Both the position numbers and the translations under genes were made by a program. 46,289 nucleotides of DNA from Marinitoga hydrogenitolerans DSM 16785 (GTDB lineage: Bacteria; Thermotogota; Thermotogae; Petrotogales; Petrotogaceae). Position 1 is the stretch's first letter. Each line of letters starts with the position of its first letter. The notes under the pieces were generated by a model that searched no databases, had not been told where the DNA came from, and saw only the letters and a list, made by a program, of their open reading frames with translations. Positions 15,938 to 24,418 of the stretch are shown piece by piece. The stretch is from the NCBI RefSeq assembly GCF_900129175.1, contig NZ_FQUI01000016.1, positions 1 to 46,289 of the forward strand, written 5' to 3'.

Positions 15938-17437
15938 TTATTTCTTTTCGATTAAATAATATCTGAAGATTTGTGTAGGCTCTAATAATACACCTTTTAT
16001 ATTCTTTTGAGATGCAACAACAGCAACACCCTGCCATAATGGAATATTAGGAACATCAACAACTAAATGATTTTGAACTTGTTCATAAAGATCAGATCTT
16101 GTATTTTGATCAACACAAACTCTAGCAGCTTTCATTATAGATTCTGTAATTGGGTTTTCATAGAAACTACCCATTGATTTTGCGCCGTTGGTACTTAAGA
16201 ATGGCCATAAATAATCGTCTGGATCAATATAATCAGGATACCATCCTAATAAGAATAAACCCATAGTTCCATTTAAGAAATAGTCAACATATGTAGACCA
16301 TTCAGCATATTTGATGTTAACTTTGATAATTCCAGTTTCTTCTAAAGATTCTTTCAATACTTGAGCAACGTCTGCTTCAGTTGTACCATAATGTGTAGGT
16401 GAATACCATAAATCAATAGTTAATGGTTTATCTGTCCAATAACCTGCTTGTTGTAATAATCTCTTAGCTGCTCTTAAGTTTCTTTTCGGGAATACGTCTT
16501 CATGACTCCACATTCCCATAGGAACCATTGAATACAACGGTTGAGCTAATCCAACAAATACATCATCAACGATTCTTTGTCTATCAACAGCATACATAAT
16601 AGCTTTTCTCACTAATGGATCAGAGAATGGGGATTGTTTGGTATTTAAGACAAGATATCTTATTTGAGGACTGCTTCCTTTTAATACGTTAATATTAGGA
16701 TTATCTTCAAGATCATTAATATCTCTTGGATCTAGATGTCTAAATGCAACATCAATTTGACCAGTTTCTAAAGCTAATCTTAAAGTTGCTGCGCTTTCGT
16801 AAAAAGTAATAACAACTTTATCAGTTTTTGGTGCTGGTCCATAAAATTTATCATTTTTTTCTAAAACAATTCTTACGTCTCTAATCCATTCTGTGATTTT
16901 ATATGGTCCAGAAGCAGAAGGAGCACCTTCATAAAATCCATTTTCTGGATAAAGATTAGGATTTACAGGCCAGGCTACAGTGTATCCTAATACAGAAACA
17001 AATGCGGAGAATGGATATTTTAATTTAATCTGAAAAGTATGATCATCAACAACTTTTGTGCTGCTAACAATGTCTGTTAATAAAAATGCAGGGTCGCCGT
17101 TTAATTTCATTGCTCTGTCTATTGAATATTTCATTACAGAAGCATCAATTGGAGTTCCATCTTCAAATTTAGCATCTTTTCTTAAATAGAATGTATAAAC
17201 CAATCCGTCAGGAGAAACCTCCCATTTCTCAGCTAAAGCTGGAACGAGATTTGAAGTGTTCACTTCATAATCTACCAAGCCAACCAACACATTTTGAAGA
17301 ATATTACTTGAAAAATAATCATAACATTTTGCCGGGTCCAATGTTCTGATCTTGTCAGTTGTTCCGACAACTAAAACTTTTGATGAAAATGCTACAAGTG
17401 ATAATGCTAAAAGTAAGACCAATAACAACTTTTTCAT
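15938..17437 (-). CDS. oppA: Oligopeptide/dipeptide ABC transporter substrate-binding protein (OppA/DppA)
   Basis: Family 5 solute-binding protein, 499 residues from ATG 17437. This start is chosen over an upstream in-frame ATG because AGGGAGGGAT lies just before it and the product then begins with a clean signal peptide (MKKLLLVLLLALSLVAF), without a lipobox. Mature-region signatures include EKWEVSPDGLVYTFYLRKD, DGTPIDASVMKYSIDRA and ASGPYKI. It is the first gene of the opp operon, read from a strong promoter at about 17520-17548 and separated from oppB by a terminator-like hairpin. It delivers peptides, or possibly oligosaccharides, to OppBC. Confidence 0.93.
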   Translation of the reverse strand: MKKLLLVLLLALSLVAFSSKVLVVGTTDKIRTLDPAKCYDYFSSNILQNVLVGLVDYEVNTSNLVPALAEKWEVSPDGLVYTFYLRKDAKFEDGTPIDASVMKYSIDRAMKLNGDPAFLLTDIVSSTKVVDDHTFQIKLKYPFSAFVSVLGYTVAWPVNPNLYPENGFYEGAPSASGPYKITEWIRDVRIVLEKNDKFYGPAPKTDKVVITFYESAATLRLALETGQIDVAFRHLDPRDINDLEDNPNINVLKGSSPQIRYLVLNTKQSPFSDPLVRKAIMYAVDRQRIVDDVFVGLAQPLYSMVPMGMWSHEDVFPKRNLRAAKRLLQQAGYWTDKPLTIDLWYSPTHYGTTEADVAQVLKESLEETGIIKVNIKYAEWSTYVDYFLNGTMGLFLLGWYPDYIDPDDYLWPFLSTNGAKSMGSFYENPITESIMKAARVCVDQNTRSDLYEQVQNHLVVDVPNIPLWQGVAVVASQKNIKGVLLEPTQIFRYYLIEKK

Positions 17438-17518
17438 ACTATCCCTCCCTCTAAGTAATGTTAAATAAAAATTTAAAATTAGTAACTTTTGATTTTTGAT
17501 ATAAAAAATCATAAACAT

Positions 17519-17548
17519 ATTATAACATAAAAAATATATTATTTACAA
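17519..17548 (-). promoter_or_regulatory. Promoter of the opp operon
   Basis: Minus-strand TTGTAA (17548-17543), 18-base spacer, TATAAT (17524-17519), with an extended -10 TG one base upstream. It leaves a 5' leader of about 75 bases before the oppA start. Confidence 0.7.
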
Positions 17549-17562
17549 GAGGTAAAAATAAA

Positions 17563-17592
17563 AAAGTGCAATTTTTTTACAAATTGCACTTT
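17563..17592. terminator. Terminator after the YtrB-like ABC operon
   Basis: Perfect 12-bp stem: arm AAAGTGCAATTT at 17563-17574 and its complement at 17581-17592, with a six-base loop. On the minus strand it is followed by TTTTTTATTTTT, giving a good Rho-independent terminator 53 bases after the ATPase gene. Confidence 0.85.
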
Positions 17593-17645
17593 AATCTCTT
17601 TAAATTAAAGATAATAAAGGTATTAGAAATATAAAAAAAACATGT

Positions 17646-18434
17646 CTATTTTTTTAAATATCCTAACACAACTTCTCTAAAATCTGGATTTCTTCCTATT
17701 TTTTCAGAAGTTTTCACTAAAATACCATCATCTAATTGAGTAATTATTTCCATTTCTTCCGTCATTTCACTTTGTTTTACAATTTTATGTTCAGATAATG
17801 CCTTTTCAATATTACCTTCAAAAGTAGTTTTTCCGGAATTAATTATAGCAAATCTTGTAGCAATTAATTCCACTTCTTCAATATGGTGAGTTGACATAAT
17901 CACTATATTTTCACCATTAGAGGTGAAATCTTTTAACATTTTGAGAATTTTATCTTTTTTAACAGGATCGATATTTTGTGTAGGTTCATCAAGAATTAAT
18001 ACCTTTGGTTGTGAAGAAAACATAAGAATAATATGAAATAATGTTTTCATACCGGAAGAATATGTATGAACAGGTTTATTTATAGGTAGATTAAATTCCA
18101 TTATCAATTCTTTATATTTTTTTTCATTCCAATTTGGATATAATATTTTCCATAATTCAGCATAATCATATGGAAATAAACCTTTAAAAGTGACACGTTC
18201 TTCAAGTAATACAGCAATATTTCTTTTTTTAAATTTATTTAATTTTTTTTCGAAAACAAGTATTTTCCCTTCATCGGGTTTTAAGTCTCCATATATACAT
18301 TTTAATGTAGTGGTTTTTCCTGCACCATTTGGACCAACTAAAACATAAATATCGCCAGGATTAATCGTTAGATTAACATCTATTAAAGCGGGTTTATGTC
18401 CATAAGATTTTTCAAGATTAATAACTTCAATCAT
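17646..18434 (-). CDS. ABC transporter ATP-binding protein (YtrB/GntR-associated type)
   Basis: A 262-residue single ATPase of the ABC-2 type: Walker A GPNGAGKTT, signature region YSSGMKTLF (a degenerate LSGGQ, as in YtrB-like exporters), Walker B VLILDEPTQNIDP, and the switch His in STHHIEE. The C-terminal 50 residues are an accessory extension of unknown role. It follows the membrane subunit gene by six bases and should energise it. The substrate is unknown; related systems are linked to cell-envelope stress and antibiotic export. Confidence 0.87.
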   Translation of the reverse strand: MIEVINLEKSYGHKPALIDVNLTINPGDIYVLVGPNGAGKTTTLKCIYGDLKPDEGKILVFEKKLNKFKKRNIAVLLEERVTFKGLFPYDYAELWKILYPNWNEKKYKELIMEFNLPINKPVHTYSSGMKTLFHIILMFSSQPKVLILDEPTQNIDPVKKDKILKMLKDFTSNGENIVIMSTHHIEEVELIATRFAIINSGKTTFEGNIEKALSEHKIVKQSEMTEEMEIITQLDDGILVKTSEKIGRNPDFREVVLGYLKK

Positions 18435-18440
18435 TTAAAA

Positions 18441-19067
18441 TCACCTCAATGAATTTGTTATAAGCCATGCAACGATTATTAATACAAAAATTAAACTTAT
18501 AACGGTAAATATTTTATTTTTATTCTTTGTATAATTTGATGAATCAGAAAAGTGAAAAATAAACATTACAGAGAAAAATAAGAATAAAGAAATTATATTT
18601 ATAAATATGTTTTTTTGTGTAACTAAGCTATAATCTCTTATTAAGTCATTCGATTTAAGGAATAAATCCACTAACCAGATGGAAATTGGAATATAAATTC
18701 CACCAAGTCCTTTTAAAGAAGATAATACACTTAAGCTATAAAAAAATGCAAAGAATAATAAAATGCCTATTAATCCAATTAAATCAGAATTTTTGGTTAT
18801 TCCATAATATAAGCTTTTTGAGAAAAGAAGTAAACTTGCACCAAATATATAGTATGATAGATAAAGTTCAAATCTTGATATAGGAAGTGTTGAAATTAAA
18901 GAAAAAGATTTATTTTCCATTTCTCTAGTAAATAAGGTAGATGCAAATAATACAGCAAATAAATTTCCTAAATCATTAGGTAAAAAAAGTAAAATAGAAA
19001 TAACTATTAAATAATATGATTTTTGTCTAAATTCTTTTTCAAATACAAACTTTAACGTTTTTATCAT
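18441..19067 (-). CDS. ABC-2-type membrane subunit
   Basis: A 208-residue, very hydrophobic protein with about six membrane segments and an N-terminal cytoplasmic segment (FEKEFRQKSYY) typical of ABC-2 permeases, plus TREMENKSFSLISTLPISR, which resembles the coupling region of YtrC/YtrD-like subunits. GGGGTGA precedes the ATG at 19067. It sits between the small membrane protein and the ATPase and is probably the channel subunit of that transporter. Confidence 0.75.
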   Translation of the reverse strand: MIKTLKFVFEKEFRQKSYYLIVISILLFLPNDLGNLFAVLFASTLFTREMENKSFSLISTLPISRFELYLSYYIFGASLLLFSKSLYYGITKNSDLIGLIGILLFFAFFYSLSVLSSLKGLGGIYIPISIWLVDLFLKSNDLIRDYSLVTQKNIFINIISLFLFFSVMFIFHFSDSSNYTKNKNKIFTVISLIFVLIIVAWLITNSLR

Positions 19068-19079
19068 TGTTTCACCCCA

Positions 19080-19304
19080 TTATTTTATTGTTAATAAAAA
19101 TTCAAAAGAAGGCATATAATTAGTTATTATAAGAATAAAAACAGAGAAAAATAAGATTAAATATAGCCATTTTCCTTTTTCGAAATTCATAGAAAATACA
19201 ATGGCAGCTAAAGCTTCCAATATAATAGGCAATATTGGAATATTCGAAAAAAATACTCCTAAAACAGCTATTAATATAGCAGCATAAAAAATTAATATTT
19301 TCAT
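19080..19304 (-). CDS. Small hydrophobic membrane protein
   Basis: A 74-residue protein made almost entirely of two to three membrane segments with one charged loop (NFEKGKW). It has a strong site (GAGGAGG) before its ATG and lies 12 bases from the permease and 13 from the STAS gene, so it is a genuine operon member. No family is recognised. It may be an accessory subunit of the neighbouring ABC transporter. Confidence 0.65.
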   Translation of the reverse strand: MKILIFYAAILIAVLGVFFSNIPILPIILEALAAIVFSMNFEKGKWLYLILFFSVFILIITNYMPSFEFLLTIK

Positions 19305-19317
19305 AAATTTCCTCCTC

Positions 19318-19626
19318 TTATTTTTGTATGGTGAATACTTCCTGAAGTTTCAATAAAGCAAATAATTTTTGGATTTTTTCATCCATATTTATTAGGATTA
19401 AGTTTTTTCCATTCTCATTTAATTTTTTTTGCAAGGCTATCAATTGACCTATTCCTGTACTATCTATTGCCATTAGATTAGAAAAATCGATAATTATGGT
19501 AGATATATCTTTTTTAGGTAAAACATCAGATAATTCACTATTAAAATCGTGAATATCATATAATGTAAACTCACCAATAAGACTTATAGTGTAGATTTTA
19601 TTTCTTTGTTTTTTTAATACTTTCAT
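19318..19626 (-). CDS. STAS-domain protein (anti-sigma factor antagonist-like)
   Basis: A 102-residue single STAS domain with the SpoIIAA/RsbV hallmark DSTGIG at 55-60. Ser56 is the residue phosphorylated in family members by an anti-sigma kinase, so this protein may act in a partner-switching pathway. No matching kinase or phosphatase is in the window. It is the first gene of a run with a YtrB-like ABC transporter, an unusual pairing. GGGGGA lies just upstream of the ATG and an extended -10 promoter about 35 bases before it. Confidence 0.85.
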   Translation of the reverse strand: MKVLKKQRNKIYTISLIGEFTLYDIHDFNSELSDVLPKKDISTIIIDFSNLMAIDSTGIGQLIALQKKLNENGKNLILINMDEKIQKLFALLKLQEVFTIQK

Positions 19627-19656
19627 AATGTCCCCCTTTAAATAAGCTATATGAAA

Positions 19657-19665
19657 ATTATATCA
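19657..19665 (-). promoter_or_regulatory. Extended -10 promoter of the STAS/ABC operon
   Basis: Minus-strand TGATATAAT, immediately downstream of the tatD terminator. No good -35 is visible because the terminator stem occupies that position. Confidence 0.5.
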
Positions 19666-19667
19666 TA

Positions 19668-19691
19668 AAAACCTCCCTTTTGGGAGGTTTT
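19668..19691 (-). terminator. Terminator of the lgt-cupin-tatD operon
   Basis: Ten-bp stem AAAACCTCCC/GGGAGGTTTT with a TTTT loop. It overlaps the tatD stop by two bases and continues into a T-run on the minus strand. Confidence 0.88.
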
Positions 19692-20448
19692 ACAGTTTAA
19701 AAAGTTTTTTAGCATTATTTGATAAAATTTCTGATACGTTATCTTTATTTAATCCCTTTATTTCAGCAATTTTTTCTATAATATATTTTACATAAATTGG
19801 ATTATTCTTTTTTCCTCTAAAAGGAACAGGTGTTAGAAATGGTGAATCTGTTTCTGGTAAAATGTATTCAACCGGCGTATTTTTTACAACTTCAATTAAT
19901 GTGTGATTATTTTTAAAGGTTATCGGTCCATCAATTCCTATATAAAATCCCAAATCTAAAAATTTTTTTGCTGTTTTCCAATTAGAAGAAAAACAATGGA
20001 CAACACCGGTGTTTTCTGGGATACCCTCATTTATCAATAAATTAAAAGCATCATCATATGCATCTCTAATATGTAAAATAACAGGTAATTCATTTTCTTT
20101 AGCAATTTGAAGTTGGTTTGAAAATGATGCAAATTGTTCTTTTTTTGTAGTATATTCTCTATAATAATCTAAACCTATTTCACCGATTGCTACAACCTTT
20201 TTGTTATTTGCTAACACATAGATACTATCATAATCCTTGTTTGTTAGATTTTTTGAATCATTTGGATGAATACCTACAGAACAAAATATATTTTCATGTT
20301 CATTAGCTAATTCTACAGTTTTAAATGAGTTTTCAACATTTATCCCAACTTCTATTACAAATTCAATGTTATTAATTTCAAAAGATTTTATGATTTCTTC
20401 TTTATCATCAATTAAACTTAAATGACAATGTGTATCTATTAATCTCAA
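19690..20448 (-). CDS. tatD: TatD-family metal-dependent hydrolase/DNase
   Basis: A 252-residue TIM-barrel hydrolase with all metal-binding motifs: DTHCHL at the N-terminus, GIHP, GEIGLDYYR, ILHIRDA, HCF and ETDSP. TatD/YcfH proteins are 3'-5' nucleases active in DNA repair or turnover. Start is TTG 20448, preceded by GGAGGCG inside the end of the cupin gene, three bases away. The terminator stem overlaps its stop. Confidence 0.93.
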   Translation of the reverse strand: MRLIDTHCHLSLIDDKEEIIKSFEINNIEFVIEVGINVENSFKTVELANEHENIFCSVGIHPNDSKNLTNKDYDSIYVLANNKKVVAIGEIGLDYYREYTTKKEQFASFSNQLQIAKENELPVILHIRDAYDDAFNLLINEGIPENTGVVHCFSSNWKTAKKFLDLGFYIGIDGPITFKNNHTLIEVVKNTPVEYILPETDSPFLTPVPFRGKKNNPIYVKYIIEKIAEIKGLNKDNVSEILSNNAKKLFKL

Positions 20449-20451
20449 TTA

Positions 20452-20811
20452 TTATTCGCCTCCACTTTTTGGAATTACACAAATAAATTGGCTTTCTCCA
20501 TCATTTATATTTTTAAATTGATGTTCGACATTTGGTGGAACAAATACAAAATCTCCTTCTTCAGCTACTACATATTCCTCACCATTAAATACTTCTAATT
20601 TTCCTTTTAGAACAAAAACTTCATGTTCCCAATCGTGAGTATGCTTTGGTGAAAAACCATTTTTTTCTAATGTAAATAGTCTCATGACAAAATTAGGAGC
20701 GCCCAATTTATTTCCTATTAAAACTCTTTTATGGGCCTTTTTCACATTTATTCCATCATCATATGTTATAGGTTCAATATCCATAGCCTTTCCTACATAA
20801 GCTTTTTTCAT
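20452..20811 (-). CDS. Cupin-domain protein
   Basis: A 119-residue single cupin barrel. Motif 1 is KHTHDWEHEVFVLKG with metal-ligand histidines and Glu, and motif 2 is FVPPNVEHQF with the last His. It probably binds a divalent metal; the reaction or ligand cannot be told from sequence. Its ATG overlaps the lgt stop by four bases (ATGA), behind AAAGGAGG. Confidence 0.88.
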   Translation of the reverse strand: MKKAYVGKAMDIEPITYDDGINVKKAHKRVLIGNKLGAPNFVMRLFTLEKNGFSPKHTHDWEHEVFVLKGKLEVFNGEEYVVAEEGDFVFVPPNVEHQFKNINDGESQFICVIPKSGGE

Positions 20812-21701
20812 AATATTCCTCCTTTTGAATTATTTGTTTTCTTTTTTAAAATAAAATACATAAATATTCCAATAATTATAAATAAGATACTTATTAATAC
20901 AGCAACTTTCATTCCCAAGAACATTAAAGAATCTGTTCTCAATAATTCAATCCAGGCTCTCCCAGATGAATATAATATCAAGTATAGAGAAATTATCTCT
21001 CCATCGAATTTTTTTCTATTTCTGGCATAGTAAAAGAGGAATAAAAATATACCTAAATTCCACAAAGATTCATATAAGAATGTTGGATGAAAATATTCAA
21101 ATTTTTCGTATCCTGGCATTCTATATGGTTTTGGCACAAACATTTTCCACGGTAATTCTGTTGGAGCACCATAGGCTTCGTAATTGACAAAATTTCCCCA
21201 TCTTCCAATAGCCTGTCCTAAAGGTAAAACATGTGCTAATAAATCTAATCCAGTTAAAAAATTAAAGGTTACATTTTTCTTTAATTTGGTATAAAGAAAT
21301 ACAGATAGCAAAGCTCCTAGAATTCCGCCATGTATAGCCATTCCGCCATGCCATATTTTATAAATTTCTGAAGGCATTTTTGAATAAATATCCCAATTAA
21401 ACACTACATAGTAAAGCCTTGCGCCAATAATAGAAAAGAAAATCCCAATAACAACGGCATTAGACAGATCATCTTCTGAAATTCCCCATTTTTTTGCTGT
21501 ATCATTCGCTAAATAAAAACTTATAAATATTCCTGAAGCAATTAATAAACCATACCATCTAATTTCCAAAGGTCCTAATGTTATTAATATAGGATTAAGT
21601 ATTAATTTCCCAGAAAAAACCAAAGGTAAAAAAAAGATTAATATAATAGCTGTTAAAAATATAGACACTATTAAAGTACGTTTAAATAATTTATCTTTCA
21701 T
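20808..21701 (-). CDS. lgt: Phosphatidylglycerol-prolipoprotein diacylglyceryl transferase
   Basis: Integral membrane enzyme that adds diacylglycerol to the lipobox Cys of prolipoproteins. The 297-residue product has seven hydrophobic segments and the Lgt signature GQAIGRWGNFVNYEAYG, plus IRWYGLL, HGGMAIHGG, HPTFLYES and GRAWIE. It heads a three-gene run with the cupin and tatD, diverging from the tRNA gene. The solute-binding proteins in this window have no lipobox, so its substrates must be other proteins. Confidence 0.96.
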   Translation of the reverse strand: MKDKLFKRTLIVSIFLTAIILIFFLPLVFSGKLILNPILITLGPLEIRWYGLLIASGIFISFYLANDTAKKWGISEDDLSNAVVIGIFFSIIGARLYYVVFNWDIYSKMPSEIYKIWHGGMAIHGGILGALLSVFLYTKLKKNVTFNFLTGLDLLAHVLPLGQAIGRWGNFVNYEAYGAPTELPWKMFVPKPYRMPGYEKFEYFHPTFLYESLWNLGIFLFLFYYARNRKKFDGEIISLYLILYSSGRAWIELLRTDSLMFLGMKVAVLISILFIIIGIFMYFILKKKTNNSKGGIL

Positions 21702-21711
21702 AATAACCCCC

Positions 21712-21740
21712 TTGAAAAAAGTTTTAAAAAATGATATAAT
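21712..21740 (+). promoter_or_regulatory. Promoter of the tRNA-Gly gene
   Basis: TTGAAA (21712-21717), 17-base spacer, TATAAT (21735-21740), with an extended -10 TGA. Transcription should start near 21747, about seven bases before the mature tRNA. Confidence 0.85.
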
Positions 21741-21753
21741 ACTTCATTGGAAT

Positions 21754-21829
21754 GCGGGTGTAGCTCAGTTGGTAGAGCATCAGCTTCCCAAGCTGAGGGT
21801 CGCGGGTTCGAGTCCCGTTGCCCGCTCCA
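21754..21829 (+). tRNA. tRNA-Gly (anticodon CCC)
   Basis: A 76-base cloverleaf. The acceptor stem GCGGGTG pairs with TGCCCGC (two G-U pairs). It has a D-loop with GGTAGAGC, anticodon stem CAGCT/AGCTG around TTCCCAA (anticodon CCC, 34-36), T-loop GGTTCGAGTCC, discriminator T and an encoded CCA. It ends one base before the stop codon of the convergent minus-strand gene, leaving no room for its own terminator. Confidence 0.96.
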
Positions 21830-23059
21830 TTATTCGATCATCAATGAACCTCTATTTTTTTCTGCAAAAATTTCTTTAAAGATATTATGCAAATCTCCTT
21901 TTGTGAATTGCCCCCCTTTCTTTATAACTTCTTCATCAAGTTTTTCAAGAGAATCTAATCCTTTAATGTTTGATACAATAATACTACCTTCAGGTTCTGA
22001 CATAATTTTATTATATTTTGTAATAACATCAATTGGAGGTTTGATAGTTTCAATATTGTCTAAATTTTCCATTTTATCTTTTTCTATAAAAGCTTCAATA
22101 TTCTCAGCTTCAACATTTTCTTCTGGTTTTTCAGAGGTTTCTTTATTATTTTCTTCAACTTCTAATACATCATCAATATCTAAGTTGATATTTTTATTTT
22201 CTTCTTCTTTCTCTTTATTTTCTTCTGTTTTTTCAATTTGTTCATTATTTATAGGTGTAGGTTGTTCTTCAAGTACCTCTTCATTCAATAATTCATCTAC
22301 ATTTAATTCTTCGAGATTAGTTTCGAGTGTTTGAGATGTTTGTTGTTCGATAATTCCAGGAACTTCAGTAGATTCAACTTCATCAATATCCATCTTTTTT
22401 TTCATTTTTTCATATTCTTCCCATAATTCTTCCAGTTCATCAATTTTTACTTCTAATATTTCTTCCACAGGTATTGATTCTTCTTCTTCTTCTTCAATAT
22501 ATTCACTTTCTTCAATATTTTTGATTCTTTCAGTTTTATTACTAAAAGAATATCTTTTTAAAACAAAGAAATATGTTAAAAATCCCATAGTAGCCACTAT
22601 AAATAGAATAACAAAAGCAACAAGAAAATAATAGAATAATCCAATTTTCATATTGTTATTTGTAGTTGCTTCTGTAGCAGGAAAAGAGGATTTTAATTTT
22701 AATGATTTAAAATGCAATTCTTCTTGTATATTTCCTTCTGACATACTTTTTAATGCAAGCAATGTTTTTGGATCATCATAATATTTTAAATATTTTTGAG
22801 CTTCATCGTATTTTTTTAGATAAAATTTTGTCCATCCTAACATGTACCTAATGTCGGGATATTTAGTTTCAATTTGAGCAGTGAGTTTTAAAGCTTCTTC
22901 AAAAAACCTCTCAGCGCTTTTATATTCACCAGTTTGAAAAGCGCTTTTCCCATTAAAATAATATATTTCTGCTCGATCAAGGAGTGTTTGAGTAAATCCT
23001 AATATTATAAATAGTAAGAAATATATAAAAAACATTTTTTTTAGTATTGTACTATCCAT
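21830..23059 (-). CDS. Membrane protein with TPR domain and long acidic tail
   Basis: A 409-residue protein of unknown function. It has a signal or anchor segment (about 8-25) and two to three TPR-like helix pairs (about 28-115, such as FNGKSAFQTGEYKSAERFFEEAL), then a strong membrane helix (about 138-167). The tail of about 240 residues is highly acidic and low-complexity, with runs of Glu and a coiled-coil-like segment (ELEELWEEYEKMKKKM). The TPRs are probably outside and the tail in the cytoplasm. Its ATG lies within the end of the hydrolase-like gene (19-base overlap), so the two products may form an envelope complex. Confidence 0.75.
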   Translation of the reverse strand: MDSTILKKMFFIYFLLFIILGFTQTLLDRAEIYYFNGKSAFQTGEYKSAERFFEEALKLTAQIETKYPDIRYMLGWTKFYLKKYDEAQKYLKYYDDPKTLLALKSMSEGNIQEELHFKSLKLKSSFPATEATTNNNMKIGLFYYFLVAFVILFIVATMGFLTYFFVLKRYSFSNKTERIKNIEESEYIEEEEEESIPVEEILEVKIDELEELWEEYEKMKKKMDIDEVESTEVPGIIEQQTSQTLETNLEELNVDELLNEEVLEEQPTPINNEQIEKTEENKEKEEENKNINLDIDDVLEVEENNKETSEKPEENVEAENIEAFIEKDKMENLDNIETIKPPIDVITKYNKIMSEPEGSIIVSNIKGLDSLEKLDEEVIKKGGQFTKGDLHNIFKEIFAEKNRGSLMIE

Positions 23060-24418
23060 AATTCAAATCCCCTATCTTTTTTTATTAAAGTTAAAAAAGA
23101 ATCTGTTTTGTAATCAATGATATCAATAATATTGAAATCATTAAAGGCTTGATATTCGCCAGGGAATATTTTATTTTTTAAATCAATATAGGTTGCATAA
23201 TTTTTATCAAAAATCCATAATTTATTGTTGTTTTCTAACATTTTAAATTTTCCTACATCACTATCTCCTAAAATTTGCAGCTTTTTGTTTTTAGTATCAA
23301 AAACCAATAGTTTATAATCTGAAGTTAAAATATATAAATAATATGCTCGAGAATAATAATCTGTAAAGTAACCTATATTTTTCTTTAAAATATCTTCAAG
23401 ACCTGTTTTTGTTACAATTGTTTCCCATTTGTTATTTTTTCTCTTTAATATTTTATTTCCTAAAATCATATAAAAGTCATTATTCAAAACTTTTAGTGAA
23501 ATAAACATAGTTTTATCAGCTATTATTTTTTTATTCTCGAATACAGTTGCCAGACCATTTTTATAGTCAACATATATATATTTTCTTATTTCTGGCAAGT
23601 AAAAAACATTATCATGGATATCAAAATCTATATTTTTTATTTTTATAAACTCGTATGAACTATTATCAATAGCATAAACACCATCATTTGTAGTTATATA
23701 AAGTCTATTTTTATATTCTAAACTTCCTAAAATATTTTTCTTTAAAATATTTTTACCATCAAGATCGTATATACCCTTATTTGTGCTAATTAAAATATTT
23801 CCCGATAAATTAAATATTTTCCCATAATTTATATTTTCTAAATATAGTAGTTGTTCAGTATATTTTAGTAAATTTTTCTTTTTATAATTTTGTGGTTTTT
23901 CATAAATTTTTGAAATTTTTTCTTTTTTTAGTTCTTCTTTTACAGTTTTTTCAAGAACTTCTTTTTTGGTTTCAGGAAATACATCATCAGTAATATTTGG
24001 TATATTTACTTTTTGGATGCCTTCAGAAAGATTTTTTTGTAATATTTTGAGAACATCATTGTTAGAATATAATTTATTATAGGGAAGATCAAATGTATAA
24101 AATTCAACGCCATTTAATTTTGCACTGTCAACAGTTACTAAACCATCACCCATTCCATTGATAAATTCTGGGTAAAATGTTGCTAATTTTGTATTTTTAA
24201 TATGAACTTTTATATCTGGTTTAGTACCTGTGTATATATAATATTTAATATCATTTCTTCGATCTAAAGAATTTATTTTTTTTATAAATTCCGAATCAGG
24301 TAAAAGTTCTTTATAATACGAAGAAATTAATTCCATCTTTGAAGAAATATTTAGAAATAAAGAATTGTATTCTTCTTTATTTAACCCATAGGTTAATTCT
24401 ATAATTTCAGGGCTTTTT
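23041..24418 (-). CDS. C-terminal part of a frameshifted alpha/beta-hydrolase-like protein with propeller-like repeats
   Basis: The longest ATG ORF starts at 24336 (431 residues), but the same frame stays open upstream to about 24421 and joins the preceding gene. The first 100 residues continue a lipase-like fold (FINGMGDGLVTVDSA resembles the GDG...V.SA segment of triacylglycerol-lipase/PGAP1-type proteins). The rest shows repeated short beta motifs (KGIYDLDGKN, DGVYAIDN, LLVFDTKN, LWIFDKN) suggestive of a beta-propeller. No separate ribosome binding site of quality precedes 24336. It is best read as the second half of one protein interrupted at a TATATATAAAAAAA run, or as a second polypeptide. 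Confidence 0.65.

Noticed and set aside
15804-16037. Minus-strand open frame with a Cys cluster between oppA and oppB
   Set aside because: Overlaps both real genes and the hairpin; the cysteines come from out-of-frame reading of the oppA end.
21747-22334. Plus-strand open frame running through the tRNA-Gly gene
   Set aside because: It contains the tRNA and is antisense to the acidic tail of the TPR protein; the Ser/Phe richness simply mirrors Glu codons on the other strand.
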